Positions 63,875 to 64,000 of a stretch of 64,000 bases of DNA are shown here, piece by piece. The position numbers and the translations under genes are program-made. The notes below the pieces were generated by a model. The model was not told where the DNA came from and did no database searches. It saw only the letters and a list, made by a program, of their open reading frames with translations. How positions within the stretch are numbered: position 1 is the stretch's first letter; each line of letters begins with the position of its first letter. The DNA comes from Phycisphaerae bacterium (lineage in GTDB: Bacteria; Planctomycetota; Phycisphaerae; UBA1845; PWPN01): the NCBI GenBank assembly GCA_018003015.1, contig JAGNEZ010000007.1, positions 102,695 through 166,694 on the forward strand, written 5' to 3'.

Positions 63875-64000
63875 CTAGCCGCCCCGCTCCAGGCTTAGCA
63901 GCCGGGCCTGCTCTTCCGCGGCCGCCTGCTGCTCGGCGATCTTCTTCCGCTCCAGATCGTCCTTCGGATCCAAACGAGGTTCCCAACCGAAGGACCTGAA
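63875..64000 (-). CDS. C-terminal end of a gene entering from the right
   Basis: On the minus strand a frame is open from the right edge to TAG at 63877-63875, giving 41 residues. The end is a charged helix, DDLERKKIAEQQAAAEEQAR, then LLSLERGG. The coding-like composition supports a real gene whose start lies outside the window. The family cannot be told. Confidence 0.55.
   Translation of the reverse strand, partial: FRSFGWEPRLDPKDDLERKKIAEQQAAAEEQARLLSLERGG

Overview
The window comes from a high-GC bacterium that looks like a planctomycete, most probably of the Phycisphaerae type (inference). Pointers are a pair of secreted pseudopilin-like proteins with the [16 protein letters not shown] prepilin helix, a CxxCGYxL zinc-ribbon membrane protein, a DUF1573-thioredoxin fusion, an LL-diaminopimelate aminotransferase, a Tat-secreted aldo/keto reductase with a ferredoxin tail, and two ECF sigma/anti-sigma pairs. 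The sequence is almost all protein coding. I saw no tRNA, rRNA, CRISPR array, transposase or prophage gene.

Layout. 0-11 kb: acyl-CoA thioesterase, DUF1573-thioredoxin protein, isochorismatase-family hydrolase, ECF sigma factor with a large low-complexity anti-sigma protein, then on the minus strand rhamnulokinase, PurH (with an in-frame palindromic insertion) and a PQQ-type beta-propeller. 11-19 kb: a cell-shape block (coiled-coil membrane protein, a 53-residue membrane protein, MreB, MreC), then DapL, ArgB and a secreted metallophosphatase. 19-27.5 kb: a di-haem cytochrome c peroxidase bracketed by two copies of a dispersed repeat, a Tat aldo/keto reductase, a SurA-like peptidyl-prolyl isomerase and Mfd. 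27.5-32.3 kb: two paralogous pseudopilin genes, each behind a promoter and a structured leader of about 440 nt, then an attenuator-like double hairpin in front of xseB, and a cysteine desulfurase. 32.3-45 kb, minus strand: an MlaEFD lipid transport operon and a complete F1Fo ATP synthase operon (Z-I-B-E-F-H-A-G-D-C) broken by an SGNH hydrolase between gamma and beta, then a cobalamin-domain protein without the usual histidine ligand. 45-50.4 kb: a DUF6599 / DUF362 / polyferredoxin membrane redox cluster. 50.7-56.3 kb: glycogen-synthase-like glycosyltransferase, ketopantoate-reductase-like protein, TruD, a coiled-coil lipoprotein and a HAD phosphatase. 56.3-64 kb: two secreted Gly/Ala/Ser repeat proteins behind an AT-rich palindromic control region, an unknown secreted protein, a secreted Cys-rich protein divergent from an ECF sigma/anti-sigma pair, a zinc-ribbon membrane protein and the end of a further gene.

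How it fits together. Core physiology (ATP synthase, Mfd, MreBC, PurH, DapL, ArgB, TruD, XseB) is mixed with envelope functions (Mla, pseudopilins, secreted repeat proteins, PPIase). Two regions deserve the closest look. The first is the twin pseudopilin leaders at 27.6-29.5 kb, which share promoter spacing, a conserved hairpin and a hairpin directly before the ribosome binding site. The second is the ECF locus at 59.3-61.8 kb, where a metallothionein-like secreted protein sits opposite a sigma factor whose anti-sigma partner ends in a Cys/His-rich extracytoplasmic domain. Start codons were moved from the longest open frame wherever a ribosome binding site, an ATGA overlap or the domain boundary pointed elsewhere; each such choice is stated.
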